DNA of 64,000 nt from Spiroplasma endosymbiont of Clivina fossor (lineage in GTDB: Bacteria; Bacillota_I; Bacilli_A; Mycoplasmatales; Nriv7). Made by a program: the position numbers and the translations under genes. How positions within the stretch are numbered: position 1 is the first letter of the stretch; the number at the start of each line of letters is the position of its first letter. This document shows positions 52,487-64,000 of this stretch, piece by piece. Where the stretch lies: positions 1,551,605-1,615,604 of the forward strand of contig NZ_OZ035006.1 in the NCBI RefSeq assembly GCF_964031115.1, written 5' to 3'. The notes below the pieces were generated by a model. It worked only from the letters and a program-made list of their open reading frames with translations. It made no database searches and had not been told where the DNA came from.

Positions 52487-53650
52487 TCTTCTATGAATAT
52501 ACTTAAATTCAGTATTATAAGGATTAATCTTAATGTTTAAAGTTTGTTCTAATCTTTTAATATCAATTAATTCTTTTTTATTATTTACTAATGTAATTGC
52601 AATTCCGGTTTCACCAGCTCGTCCTGTTCTGCCAATACGATGCACATAACTTTCTTGTTCACGAGGTAAATCATAATTAAAAATATAATCAATCCCATCA
52701 ACATCAATGCCCCGTGCTGCTACATCAGTAGCAATTAACACTTGAACTTTATTAGTTCTAAAAGCATTCATTGCTTTATTTCTTTCACTTTGTCGCTTAT
52801 CACCATTAATAACAGCTGACTTAATGCCATTTTCTCATAATATTTTAGCAATTCTTTCAGTATATGCTTTGGTATTAGAAAAAACAATACTTAAATTTGG
52901 TTGAATTTTCAAAAATAAATCCACTAACGCACAATCTTTACTTGTATTTCTTGTATTAATAAAATATTGTTTAATATTATTTAATTCCGCAGCATTTCTT
53001 TTAATACTTATTTGAACCGGACTATTTTGATAGTTATTAGCAACTTCTAAAACAGCACGATTCATTGTTGCTGAAAACAATAATGTTTGATACTTTGATG
53101 TAATGCTCGTAAATATTTTATCAATATCTTGTTTGAATCCCATTTTTAACATTTCATCAGCTTCATCTAAAACTACAGTTTGAATATCATTCAATCTTAA
53201 AGTTCTGCGTTGAATATGATCAACAATTCGTCCTGGTGTCCCAACAACAATATTACTATTTTTTAAACTATAAATTTGTCTTCGTAAATCCGAACCACCA
53301 AATAATGCTGTCGCATTAACTCCTTCTAAATAAAAAGCATATTTTCTTACTTGATCTAAAACTTGTAATGCTAACTCTCTTGTTGGACAAACAATCATTG
53401 CTTGTACTCTTCGTAGTTTTGGATTTAAATTATTTAAGATTGGTAATACGAAAGCAGCGGTTTTTCCTGTTCCTGTATGACTTTTTCCAATAATATCATA
53501 ATTTTCTAATGCTAACGGAATTGTTTTCTTTTGAATTTCAGTAGGGTTAACATAACCCGCCTTTGAAATTGCTCGCTTTAAGTTATTATTTAAATTTAAG
53601 TCATCAAAACTTATATTATCTTCCTTTAAATTTAATTCATTAAAACTCAT
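52475..53650 (-). CDS. DEAD-box ATP-dependent RNA helicase
   Basis: 391 aa, UGA=Trp (ILWENGIKSAV). Motifs in order: Q motif (GYVNPTEIQ), motif I SHTGTGKT (~57-64), PTRELA, TPGRI, DEAD, SAT, then the second domain with VLIATDVAARGIDV and YVHRIGRTGRAGE. It unwinds RNA during ribosome assembly or mRNA turnover (CshA/DeaD type). Start taken at ATG 53650 behind AAGGAGGAAAA. The short C-terminus lacks the basic extension of CshA. A host gene, transcribed alone, enclosed by a MITE remnant and an ISLre2 element. Confidence 0.93.
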
Positions 53651-53780
53651 ATTTTTCCTCCTTGAATATAGTTGCATAAATAAATGGTGTTATGACATTT
53701 TTTATTGTCAATTCATCACATATCGGCGCCTATAAAGCAAGGGAATTGTAATGTACAGTATTTTATTTAACAACCTAATT

Positions 53781-53809
53781 ATTATAAACTATTTTATTCA
53801 ATACTACAA
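53781..53809 (-). promoter_or_regulatory. Probable helicase promoter
   Basis: Minus strand: TTGTAG (53809-53804), 17-bp spacer, TATAAT (53786-53781). The leader of ~130 nt contains a GC-richer stretch (ATAGGCGCCGATATG) that may be structured. Confidence 0.5.
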
Positions 53810-53823
53810 CTAATATATACATT

Positions 53824-55440
53824 ATGGTCGTGTTTAGTTTTCTTAGGTATTGCTTTGAAGAAGTAAAACAATCAGCTAATTATATTATTTAATTACTAAA
53901 CCAACCATACCTTTCTTGTTATTGTCATTTTTATTCTTTTTCATTTTATCATATTATTGAATTTTTACACAATGAAAAATTATTAATTTTATTAAATTTT
54001 AACTAATATTTTTACTTACTTAAATGTAATATATTTATTTGTATATACAATTCTACCTTTATTAATTCAACTATCATCATTTTTCTTATTATATTTATTT
54101 CATAATGAACTTTTATATATTTCTTTTCTGATTTCTATTTCTGAATTAATATTTTCATTAATGTAATGTAATACATTTAATTTGTTTAAATTTGCCATTC
54201 TTAAATGTAATAGGTTATTTAAATTCTTATGATTATATATTTTTGCTCCATATCCTAATTGTTGTTTTACTAAATGTGATACATCACTTTCAATGCTACA
54301 ACCAATATTTCATTCTAAATTTTGATTATGAATACCTTGCTTATTATTACTGAAATAATTACTCGCCTTTCTTAAATTTATTTTAATATCTTTATTTAAT
54401 TCATTTTTAGCAACATTACGAATGTTTTTGATTAATTCTTGATGATTGCCATCCTTATAAAATTTAATTCAACTATTTAATGTTACTTTGCGATTTTCAA
54501 AAATAATATTAAATGCCGTTTGTTTTAATTTTTTAATAGCATGATAACCATCTAAAATATATCTAACATTACCAAAGCTATTGGCAATTTCTCTAATTCA
54601 AGAATCACCATCGCCACAAACAATTATTTTGTCATAATTAATATTCACATAATGTTTTTGTAATTCTCTAATTAATAAATCACGATAATCCATCGTATTT
54701 ATTCGTTTACCAACTTTTAACATTAGAAAATGACCTCGTTTGTTTTCTAATTCTCTACGAGCATTTTTGTAATTTTTTTCTTTATGTCCGGTATGAAAAG
54801 TAACTAAACGAATTCTTTGGTCTTGTTTAACTTTCTGATCTAATGTCGCCAAAAATGTTTCATCTAGTTGAATATATAAATTCTTATTTTTGACATCAAT
54901 TCTAGTTTTAGTTTCTTTTTCTGCTAATTGAAAATATTCGGCAATATCGTATTTATTTAAAATATTTGAAATACTACCTTTTGAAATATAACAATGATTT
55001 AGAGCATCTAAAACATCAAGATAGCGTTTGCCATCACCCAGAAGACTTAAAACTTTAAATTGGACATCAAAATAAATGCGTTGTTTGGGTAATAGACCAA
55101 TTTCTTTATCTAACAAACATACATATTCAAATTTACCTGATTTTTGATTTCAATATTTATATCGGCGTCGTTTAAAAGTAACATCACCAAAAATTGTAAT
55201 AATTGTTCTTGGTGCAAAATGAACTACTTTATAACCTTGTTTTAACCGATAATGATATTTATATAAGTATTCATCTAATTTTTCATATTCATTAGCCAAT
55301 TGTTCACATTTATTGGTGTACATATTTTTATGGGTTGCGAATAAACTGAATCAATGCTTGTTTTCTAAGGTTTTTACATTATTATTAATTTCTAACATAA
55401 AAAATCACCTTTCTCGGTAGAGTAATTTTAACAAAGTTAA
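53824..55440 (-). mobile_element. ISLre2-type element, 5' end unclear
   Basis: The 3' end GGTCGTGTTTAGTTTTCTTA at 53824 matches the MITE end. A matching 5' end is not found beyond the transposase start, so the element may be truncated. Confidence 0.75.
54016..55398 (-). CDS. ISLre2-type (UPF0236) transposase
   Basis: 460 aa with UGA=Trp, MLEINNNVKTLENKHWFSLF onward. Characteristic features: VTFKRRRYKYWN zinc-free N-terminal domain, YLDVLDALN, YIQLDETFLAT (Asp), VCGDGDSWI (Asp), VRYILDGYHAIKKLKQ and the C-terminal Glu region (SVSH-like DVSHLVKQQLGYGAKIY). The gene is intact. Its terminal repeat is shared with the ~305-bp MITEs, so it is the probable source of transposase for them. Confidence 0.82.
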
Positions 55441-55640
55441 ATTTCGTTAGTTTATTTTTCTGTTTTAATGATAATTTTTTTCTAGAATTAGTATTTAATA
55501 TTCTTAAAAAATGATAGAAATTCTTATTTAATAAGTTATAATCAACTTGTATTAATTAGACTGTACAAATTTTAGAAAGGATGTTGATTGTTCGATAAAT
55601 TTTATTAATTAGTAAAATTAACGAAAAGGATTTGATTAAT
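55399..55640 (+). promoter_or_regulatory. Promoter/leader of the beta-propeller-like secreted protein gene
   Basis: TATAAT at 55537-55542 in the context AGTTATAATCAACTTG, matching the 39.96-kb leader. The shared leader string ATAAATTTTATTAATTAGTA starts at 55595 and is followed by ACGAAAAGGA (RBS). Confidence 0.6.
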
Positions 55641-57761
55641 ATGAAAAAATTACTTAGTTTATTAAGTACAATAACAATAGCGAGTAGTGGAATGGCGGGA
55701 ATCGTTGCCAATAGTCCTTATCCAACACAAGAAAAATTAGAAAATATAAATTATAAAAGACAAAAACGAAGCAATAATGAAAATAATAAAATAAATAGAA
55801 CAAAAATTGTCATTAGAACGAATAGGGAAATTTATGCTAGTGGAATTATTTTAAATAATAAAGTATATTTTGGTTCACAAGATCATAATGTTTATGAATA
55901 TGATCCAGTGACAAATCAACAAATAATTGTCATTAGAACAGAAAATAAAATTTTTTCTTCTGGTGTTGTTTTAAATAACAAAGTATATTTTGGTTCACAA
56001 GATCATAATGTTTATGAATATGATCCAGTAACAAATCAACAAAAAATTGTTATTAGAACAAAAGGAGAAGTTTGATCTTCTGGTGTTGTTTTAAACAATA
56101 AATTATATGTTGGTTCATGAGATCATAATGTTTATGAATATGATCCAGTAACAAATCAACAAAAAGTTGTTATTAAAACAGAAGGGCAAGTTTGATCTTC
56201 TGGTAGAATTTTAAACAATAAATTATATTTTTGTTCATTAGATGAACATAATATTTATGAATATGATCCAGTGACAAATCAACAAAAAATTGCTATTAAA
56301 ACAAATGGTGAAGTTTATTCTAGTGGAGTTACTTTAAATAATAAATTATATTTTGGTTCACATGATAATAATGTTTATGAGTATGAGCCGATTACAGGCC
56401 AACAAAAAGTTGTTATTAAAGCAAATGGTATAATTGATTCTTCTGGTGTGGTTTTTAAAAACAAAATATATTTTGGTTCGGATGATAGTAATGTTTATGA
56501 GTATGACCCTACAACGGCAAAACAAAAAGTTGTTATTAAAGCAAATAGCTGAATAAGATCTTCTGGTGTGGTTTTCAACAATAAATTATATTTTGGTTCA
56601 CACGATAATAATGTTTATGAGTATGATCCAATTACAGGACAGCAAAAAATCATTATTAGAACAAATAACAATGTTGATTCTTCTGGTGTGGTTTTAAATA
56701 ATAAATTATATTTTGGTTCACAAGATCATAATGTTTATGAATATAGTGAATACTATTTAAATTCAAATTTATGACAAATTAATGATAATTCTGATACTGA
56801 AATTTTGAATGAATTAAATTATTTAAATCCTGATTTAGATATTTCACAATTAGAAATTATTAGTAAAACAAATAATTCAGCTATAGTAAAAATAAAAGAT
56901 AATTTAAATAATAATGATAATAATATAAAAATACATTATTCAATTGATAATGGGCAAAATAAAATTATTAATTTAAATGAATTGATTAAAAAAGCATTAT
57001 TTTTTAAATTTCGAGACGAAAATCCTAATTTAAAATTTAAGGAAATAAATTATATTGATACTGATAATTTAAATTTTTGAGATATTGAAATAACAAAAAA
57101 AGAAAATTCATTTTTATGATCTAATGTTCCTAAAAATGTATGTTCTGATAGAGAAATTATCAATAAAACTCCAAATACAAGATCATTTAATGTACCTGCT
57201 TGTGAATATAATTCAAAATCAAAATTAGTATTTCAAATTACAACAGGATTAACTAAAACAAAACAAGAAAATAAATTAAATGGTTGAAACATAAATTCTG
57301 ATGATGAAATAAAATTAACAGATTTTACAAATATAAATAATGAAAATTCTGAAATCATTAATGTATTATCAAATGAATTTGATTTATCAAACACAAATAA
57401 ACAAGAAAAAGAAATGATTTTAAGTATTTTTAAGGAACCCGCTGATAAATTTGAACTTAATCCCAATGAAAAATTAAAAATTACTTATCCAGTAAGAATA
57501 ATTACATCTAAAGTTATATTAAATTTAAAACAAAAAATTACAGGAAATATTACTGCCAAAATAATTGATGATAACAATAAAGAACAAATAGTTACATTAT
57601 CAATTACAGAAGTAATGCAAATTTTACAAAAATATAATTTATTACCCAATGAAATTACTATAGATAAAAACAATGATAAAATAACATTTAACGGTGAAGC
57701 ATTTTTTTCATCAGAAAGAGAAGGGTCGGTAAGAACAAATACAGTTACTACTATAGTATAA
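55641..57761 (+). CDS. Secreted beta-propeller-like repeat protein with beta-rich C-terminus
   Basis: 706 aa, UGA=Trp, ATG behind AAAAGGA. Signal peptide MKKLLSLLSTITIASSGMAG, basic RQKR motif, then eight ~41-aa repeats (residues ~55-375). Each repeat carries SSGVVLNNK-(L/V)YFGS-DHNVYEYDP-TNQQK-VIKT, the pattern of PQQ-like/beta-propeller blades. A linker (VYEYSEYYLNSNLW) leads to a ~330-residue beta-rich C-terminus with two Cys (VCSDREIINKTP; VPACEY) and strands typical of secreted or pore-forming modules (ELNPNEKLKITYPVRIITSK). Likely an adhesin or toxin-type effector; the ETX/MTX2-type assignment is a guess. Terminator follows. Confidence 0.7.
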
Positions 57762-57855
57762 AGTTTTATAAAAACGATATTAGCTATTTAGAACAATAAC
57801 TTTAATTAAAACAAGCCCAACAAGTTTAAATTTCTTGTAAAAATAAAAAATATTC

Positions 57856-57889
57856 AAACCAGTAATTAACTAAAATTACTGGTTTTTAT
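57856..57889 (+). terminator. Terminator of the beta-propeller protein gene
   Basis: Perfect stem AAACCAGTAATT / AATTACTGGTTT followed by TTATTTT. A duplicate lies at ~28118-28145. Confidence 0.88.
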
Positions 57890-57954
57890 TTTGACAAAAT
57901 AAAAAAATGAAAAAGTTGTTTAAGAGCAGTATCATCATATAAAGCTACATTTTG

Positions 57955-59275
57955 GAGCCTGTCCAAAATTCTGTGTCTCGATAATTCATTCTGAATTATA
58001 CTTAAAAGAAGGAGAACAGAAAATGACAAAAAAAATAAAAAAAGAACCTGACGCAATTGATAAAGTTGTTGATTATTTTTTAGAAAATATTGATAATCCA
58101 CAAGATTTATTTAAAGGCAATACTATTTTTCAGGAATTTACCAAAAAATTAACTGAACGAATGTTAAATACGGAAATTAAAGATTATCTTGAAACTGATG
58201 AGAATCATAATAAAAGAAATGGCAACACACAAAAAACCATTATTACTAAAAATGGTTCAATCGCAATTGATGTACCAAGAGATCGAAATAGTACTTTTGA
58301 ACCAGTAATTATTCCAAAAAGACAAAGAAGATTTGATAACTTTGATCAAAAAGTAATTTCTTTATATGCAAGAGGAATGACAATTTCTGATATCAAAGCA
58401 CAATTGCAAGAATTCTATCACGGAGCAGAAATTTCAGAAAGTTTAATTAGTCAAATAACTGATGATGTTATTGAAGAAGTTAAAATGTGACAAACTAAAC
58501 CTTTAGAGAAGATTTATCCGATTGTTTATTTTGATTGTATTGTTGTTAAAGTAAAGCAAGATAAACGAATAATAAATAAAGCAGTTTATCTTGCCTTAGG
58601 AATTAATTTAGATGGTTTAAAAGATATTTTAGGAATGTGAATTAGTGAGAATGAGGGAGCCAAATTTTGACTTAATAATCTTACGGAAATGAAAAATCGT
58701 GGGTTACAAGATATTCTTGTTGCTTGTAGTGATAATTTAACTGGGATGTCTGATGCAATAGAAGCTGTTTTCCCAAAAACACAGCATCAATTATGCATTG
58801 TTCATCAAATTCGCAATAGTTTAAAATTTGTTCCTTACAAAGATCGCAAACTTGTAGCTAATGATTTAAAATCAATTTATACAGCAATTAATGAAGAAAT
58901 AGCGTTAATTGCTTTAGATCATTTTTCAGAAAAATGAAATAAAAAGTATCCACAAATTACTAAATCATGAAAAAATAACTGAAATAATTTAATAATTTTT
59001 CTTGAATATCCTCAGGAATTTAGAAGAATTATTTACACAACTAATGCGATTGAATCTGTTAATAGTCAATTAAGAAAAGTCATTAAGAATAAAAAGATTT
59101 TTCCTAATGACGCATCAGTTTTTAAAATATTTTATTTAGCATTTCAAAATATGGTTAAGAAATGAACGATGCCAATTCAAAATTGGGGTAGTGCAATTTC
59201 ACATTTAATGATAAAATTTGAGGACAGAGTGAATTTAAGTTAATTACTTAGAGACACAGTTAATTGTACAGTCCC
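57955..59275 (+). mobile_element. IS256 element, complete with 8-bp target duplication
   Basis: Flanked by ACATTTTG (57947-57954 and 59276-59283), the size expected for IS256. Left repeat GAGCCTGTCCAAAATTCTG, right end GTACAGTCCC. The best preserved, most recent IS256 insertion in the window. Confidence 0.95.
58023..59243 (+). CDS. IS256-family transposase, intact
   Basis: 406 aa with UGA=Trp; [20 protein letters not shown] to VNLS. Core residues as in 45426-46652 with a few silent differences, plus [25 protein letters not shown]. The poly-A near the start has the in-frame length here, unlike the 3682 copy. Confidence 0.92.
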
Positions 59276-59317
59276 ACATTTTGGGGTAGTGATTTTAACA
59301 GTTTTTTAATTTAGTTA

Positions 59318-59833
59318 TTAAGGATTTTCAATTTCAATTTCAAAATTATTTGTACATATTAAACTATAATCTGTTGTATTATCATCTTGTTTGTAGTCAT
59401 TTAAATTTGTGCCTTGTGCTTTAATTGTTATTTTTTTATTGATTACTCATTCTTTCTTTCCTGCTTTGGTTCCATATGTAGTTATTAATTTTTGAATTTT
59501 TTGTTGTTTACTCTGATTATTAGAGAATTCTGATTGTATAAATTTGAAAGTAAGATTGTTTAAATTTTTTAATTCCGGTAATTTTTCATTTAGATTGATA
59601 TTATCTTCTTTCTTTATGTTAACTTCTATAAGTCTGGTTGTTGGCCAAGTTACGAGGTCACCAAAATGAAACCTCACCTTTTGTAAGTTTTTGATTTCAA
59701 AATTATAAATTTTATTAATATCTTTATTACTATCTTTATTTTTTTGTTTTACTGGTTCATTTGTTTTTTTGGAACAGCCGATTATTGGTAGTGTTATTAA
59801 TCCTAAAACAGCGGTTATATTTAAAAATTTCAT
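59318..59833 (-). CDS. Lipoprotein carrying the P1 N-terminal domain
   Basis: 171 aa with UGA=Trp. Signal MKFLNITAVLGLITLPIIGC (lipobox Cys20) and a Lys/Asn-rich linker. A domain (residues ~43-165) follows that is ~90% identical to residues ~40-165 of P1 (59892-61772): KIYNFEIKNLQKVRFHFGDL, LPELKNLNNLTFKFI, KLITTYGTK, YSLICTN-FEIEI. It lies directly downstream of P1, in the same orientation. RBS AAGGAG. Anchored outside, the domain would mimic the phage's own tip protein; role in superinfection immunity is inference. Confidence 0.8.
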
Positions 59834-59860
59834 AAAATTAACTCCTTTATTTTATTTTTT

Positions 59861-61772
<1,912 letters not shown>

Positions 61773-61787
61773 TTTTATCACTCCTTT

Positions 61788-62060
61788 TTAAAATATTTTA
61801 TTTTTCATTGTTCTTTTTTCTTTAATTTTTTTAATAAGTCACTCAATACCACAATTTATAGTTACAGCTATTGTAATGCATATATCTAAATATCCTAGTA
61901 TCATAAGTGAAATTAATGCTTCAAATTTTTCATATAATAATTTCAAATAATTAATTTCCAATTTTAAAAATGGAATGAAAAAGATAATAATTATAAAAAT
62001 GTAAGGTAAAATTCTCCATCAATATTTTTTTAAAGAACTAATTAATTTGTTTGATTTCAT
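61788..62060 (-). CDS. 90-aa plectrovirus membrane protein
   Basis: MKSNKLISSLKKYWWRILPY, two helices (IFIIIIFFIPF; YLDICITIAVTI) and a basic end. It overlaps the end of the 130-aa gene by 23 nt and lies just before P1. Not present in provirus 1, where IS3 has removed this end. Confidence 0.65.
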
Positions 62061-62430
62061 TTTTCAAGGCTCTTTTTGCTTTAATTTTTTGAATAATAAA
62101 GCGGATTAATTTTTCAAATTTAATTGCAAAATATATTGCTCCGCCTCATCAAAAAACAAATATTCCTGCCAGCATAATACCACTATTGAACTTTCCAAAG
62201 AATTTAACCATCTCTTCATTCATAAAATTATTAAATTCGTTACTTGTTCCGGTTATTCATTTAGTATCGATTGCTGTTAATGCACAAATTAATAAGCTTA
62301 TAAAGATGAAAATGATACTTAATGCTATTTTTAACCATTGCTTTTTAAAAGAATTTTTAATTCTTAATTTTAACAGCGCTTTTTCTTTTGAATTATCTTT
62401 TTTAAATAATTTTACTAAAAGTTTTTTCAT
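62038..62430 (-). CDS. 130-aa plectrovirus membrane protein
   Basis: MKKLLVKLFKKDNSKEKALL, two hydrophobic helices (WLKIALSIIFIFISLLICAL; GIMLAGIFVFWWGGAIYFAI) and a basic tail. Equivalent to the C-terminal part of 47687-48307, lacking its coiled-coil extension. RBS GAAAGAAG. Confidence 0.7.
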
Positions 62431-62452
62431 TTTAATTCTTCTTTCATATTTT

Positions 62453-62701
62453 TTATCGTCCTTTAATCACAATAAATAAGGCAATAAGTACACAAGTAAC
62501 GCCAAGAATGGTAAAGATTGGATGTTGTGAAAATGTTCGTGCCATTGGTTTAAACAGTTCTAAAATTGTTAAATTGCTAGTAATAAACTTTTTAAAATTG
62601 GCAAGGCCTTCGCTAATATAGTTCGTTAAAGTTTCAAAATGACTACCAGCTAATAATCCAAGAACAGTTATTAAGATAAAAATAATAATTAGTTTAAACA
62701 T
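62453..62701 (-). CDS. Plectrovirus small membrane protein (82 aa), provirus 2
   Basis: Near-identical to 48311-48559 (Gln to Lys change in the middle). Two helices at both ends. Confidence 0.75.
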   Translation of the reverse strand: MFKLIIIFILITVLGLLAGSHFETLTNYISEGLANFKKFITSNLTILELFKPMARTFSQHPIFTILGVTCVLIALFIVIKGR

Positions 62702-62703
62702 CG

Positions 62704-63024
62704 TTAGTTACCTTGTTTTATTTTTTTATTTCTTTGTTTTCAATTAATTTTATTTGGATTTATTGGTTTTATTTGTTTTTTAACTTTTCCTCACGCACTT
62801 AAACGACCACTATTTTTAACGGCATATTGGCGTTGCTTTTCTAAATTAACTTGTTGACTGCCAAAACCAAGAATAATTGCCATAAGAAATTCTACAGCAA
62901 GCGTTAAGAATAAGGGAAATATTAGTTGAATTTTTGTTCCCGGCACTTCAAGACTTCAAATTAAATCAAAAACTTTATAAAGCATTTGGGCAAGAAAGTC
63001 GGCCATTTTTGCGAGATTTTCCAT
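62704..63024 (-). CDS. 106-aa plectrovirus membrane protein, intact
   Basis: MENLAKMADFLAQMLYKVFD, hydrophobic middle (LIFPLFLTLAVEFLMAIILG) and a very basic C-terminus (KVKKQIKPINPNKINW, KQRNKKIKQG). Intact here; frameshifted in provirus 1. ATG follows the Zot stop by 3 nt. Confidence 0.7.
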
Positions 63025-63027
63025 TTT

Positions 63028-64000
63028 TTATTGTTCCTTTTCTTTCATTTTTCTTAAAAATTTGCTAAATTTATCCATTTTTAAGTATTCTAAGTCTTCT
63101 AAATCAATTGCCGTATCAGTATAGTATTTATCTTCATAATCAGGATTTACTTTTGAATTTAAGTAATCTCTTAAAAATGCTAGGTAAAAAGAATTGTAAG
63201 TATTAAGTATTGGTAGGGGAATTTTTAGTTTAAAAAAATAAATATCAAGTTCAGGAATATCCCGGTATTTAATGCGACGACCCTTTTTACTATTTTTAGC
63301 ATCAATTAAGGTGTTTCGTCAGCGTTCATATTCTTCAATGCTAGTAAAGGTGCCATAGATGACTTTTAAGTAGGGTCGAAAAATATTAACGGGTTTTTTA
63401 CGAATGCCCACAATCACATTATTGGCAATATCACGAACTTTAACTCAAATATGTTTATCTCTTTGACCGCTAGCAAGCACAATATGACCGAAATGCCGTG
63501 CCAGAGCGAAATATTCTTGAATACCGGTTTCTTCATTTTTGGTATTATTTTTTTCTCAATCAGTTCCTTCTAAAAATAAATTGGTTTCATCTCACAAAAG
63601 TAAGGTTTTGTCTGGCAATACCGGATAATCAAAGTCTAATAATCCCATATGTCCTAAACTTAATTTTTGAGTTTCTAGTAATGGAAAGGTTGAGGCGATG
63701 TGATATTTCTTCTTTTTTAGTAATTTTGATGCGTATACTAGAAAAGCGGTTTTTCCAGTTCCCAATGAACCTATCACAATATTTAATGGTGAATTTTTTA
63801 AGAAATTAATAACTTTGTTAATTTGTGTTAAATTACCAATTTTAAAAAGGAAAATTAAAATACAACCCGCTAAAAATAAATAGCTCACAATGTTTTTAAA
63901 ATAACCGTTGTAAATATATCAAATTGCTCCGCAATGTCATAAAATTAAAAATGAGGTGCGATTTAATTCAATAAAATGGTTATTTTTTTCTATTATTCAT
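63028..64000 (-). CDS. Zot-type assembly ATPase, provirus 2 (N-terminus beyond window)
   Basis: Same protein as 48855-49838 (GSLGTGKT; LLLWDET; ARHFGHIVLASGQRD), ending KEKEQ. The frame runs open off the window at WIIEKNNHFIELN, a few residues short of the expected start. Walker motifs intact. Confidence 0.85.

Noticed and set aside
55800-56750. Tandem DNA repeats at 55.8-56.75 kb as a noncoding array
   Set aside because: The ~123-bp periodicity is in frame and encodes the 41-residue repeats.

Overview
The window is chromosomal DNA of a Spiroplasma, most likely from the citri group. UGA is read as tryptophan throughout: every long gene, including rpsD, the DEAD-box helicase and all phage and transposase genes, is continuous only under translation table 4. 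The DNA is very AT-rich, there are no cell-wall genes, and there is a large load of plectrovirus (SpV1-like) and insertion-sequence DNA. Coordinates below are for genes reconstructed with UGA=Trp.

Host genes are few: rpsD (ribosomal protein S4) at 2.96-3.57 kb with its own consensus promoter and long leader; two tRNA clusters (Ile2/Met-CAT, Ser, fMet, Asp, Phe at 34.4-34.8 kb; Asn, Glu at 43.5-43.6 kb); a DEAD-box RNA helicase at 52.5-53.65 kb; and two secreted-protein genes with a related promoter/leader. One of these is broken by IS5 (40.07-41.80 kb). The other is an intact 706-aa beta-propeller-like protein with a beta-rich C-terminus (55.64-57.76 kb).

The 5.8-21.25 kb region is a tailed dsDNA phage (prophage B), with the 3' end of a sister prophage (A) just upstream. 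Reading rightwards: early genes (RuvC-like resolvase, small OB-like protein), scaffold, major capsid protein, two large structural proteins, a holin-like protein, portal and a 673-aa tail/collar protein. A convergent small membrane gene, a 0.3-kb GC-richer noncoding block (repeated after prophage A), a Panacea/SocA-type antitoxin-like cassette and a leftward terminase large subunit follow. The gene set suggests a short-tailed phage. There is no endolysin gene, as expected for a wall-less host.

Plectrovirus DNA occurs in four places: a P1 C-terminus plus lipoprotein at 24.77-25.48 kb; a coat-gene remnant at 45.03-45.39 kb; a leftward provirus at 47.69-52.38 kb (Zot-type ATPase, coat-like protein, several small membrane proteins, early gene broken by a nonsense codon and IS5); and a second leftward provirus from 59.3 kb to the window end (lipoprotein, P1 adsorption-like protein, membrane proteins, Zot-type ATPase).

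Most remaining DNA is mobile elements: IS256 (TIR GGGCCTGTCC / GGGACTGTAC), IS1595/ISXO2-like, a 1,068-bp IS5-family element with a -1 frameshift and 3-bp target duplications, IS3, an ISLre2-type transposase, a plectrovirus-type integrase-core transposase, and a ~305-bp MITE with ISLre2-like ends. Nesting reaches four levels at 30.7-34.2 kb.
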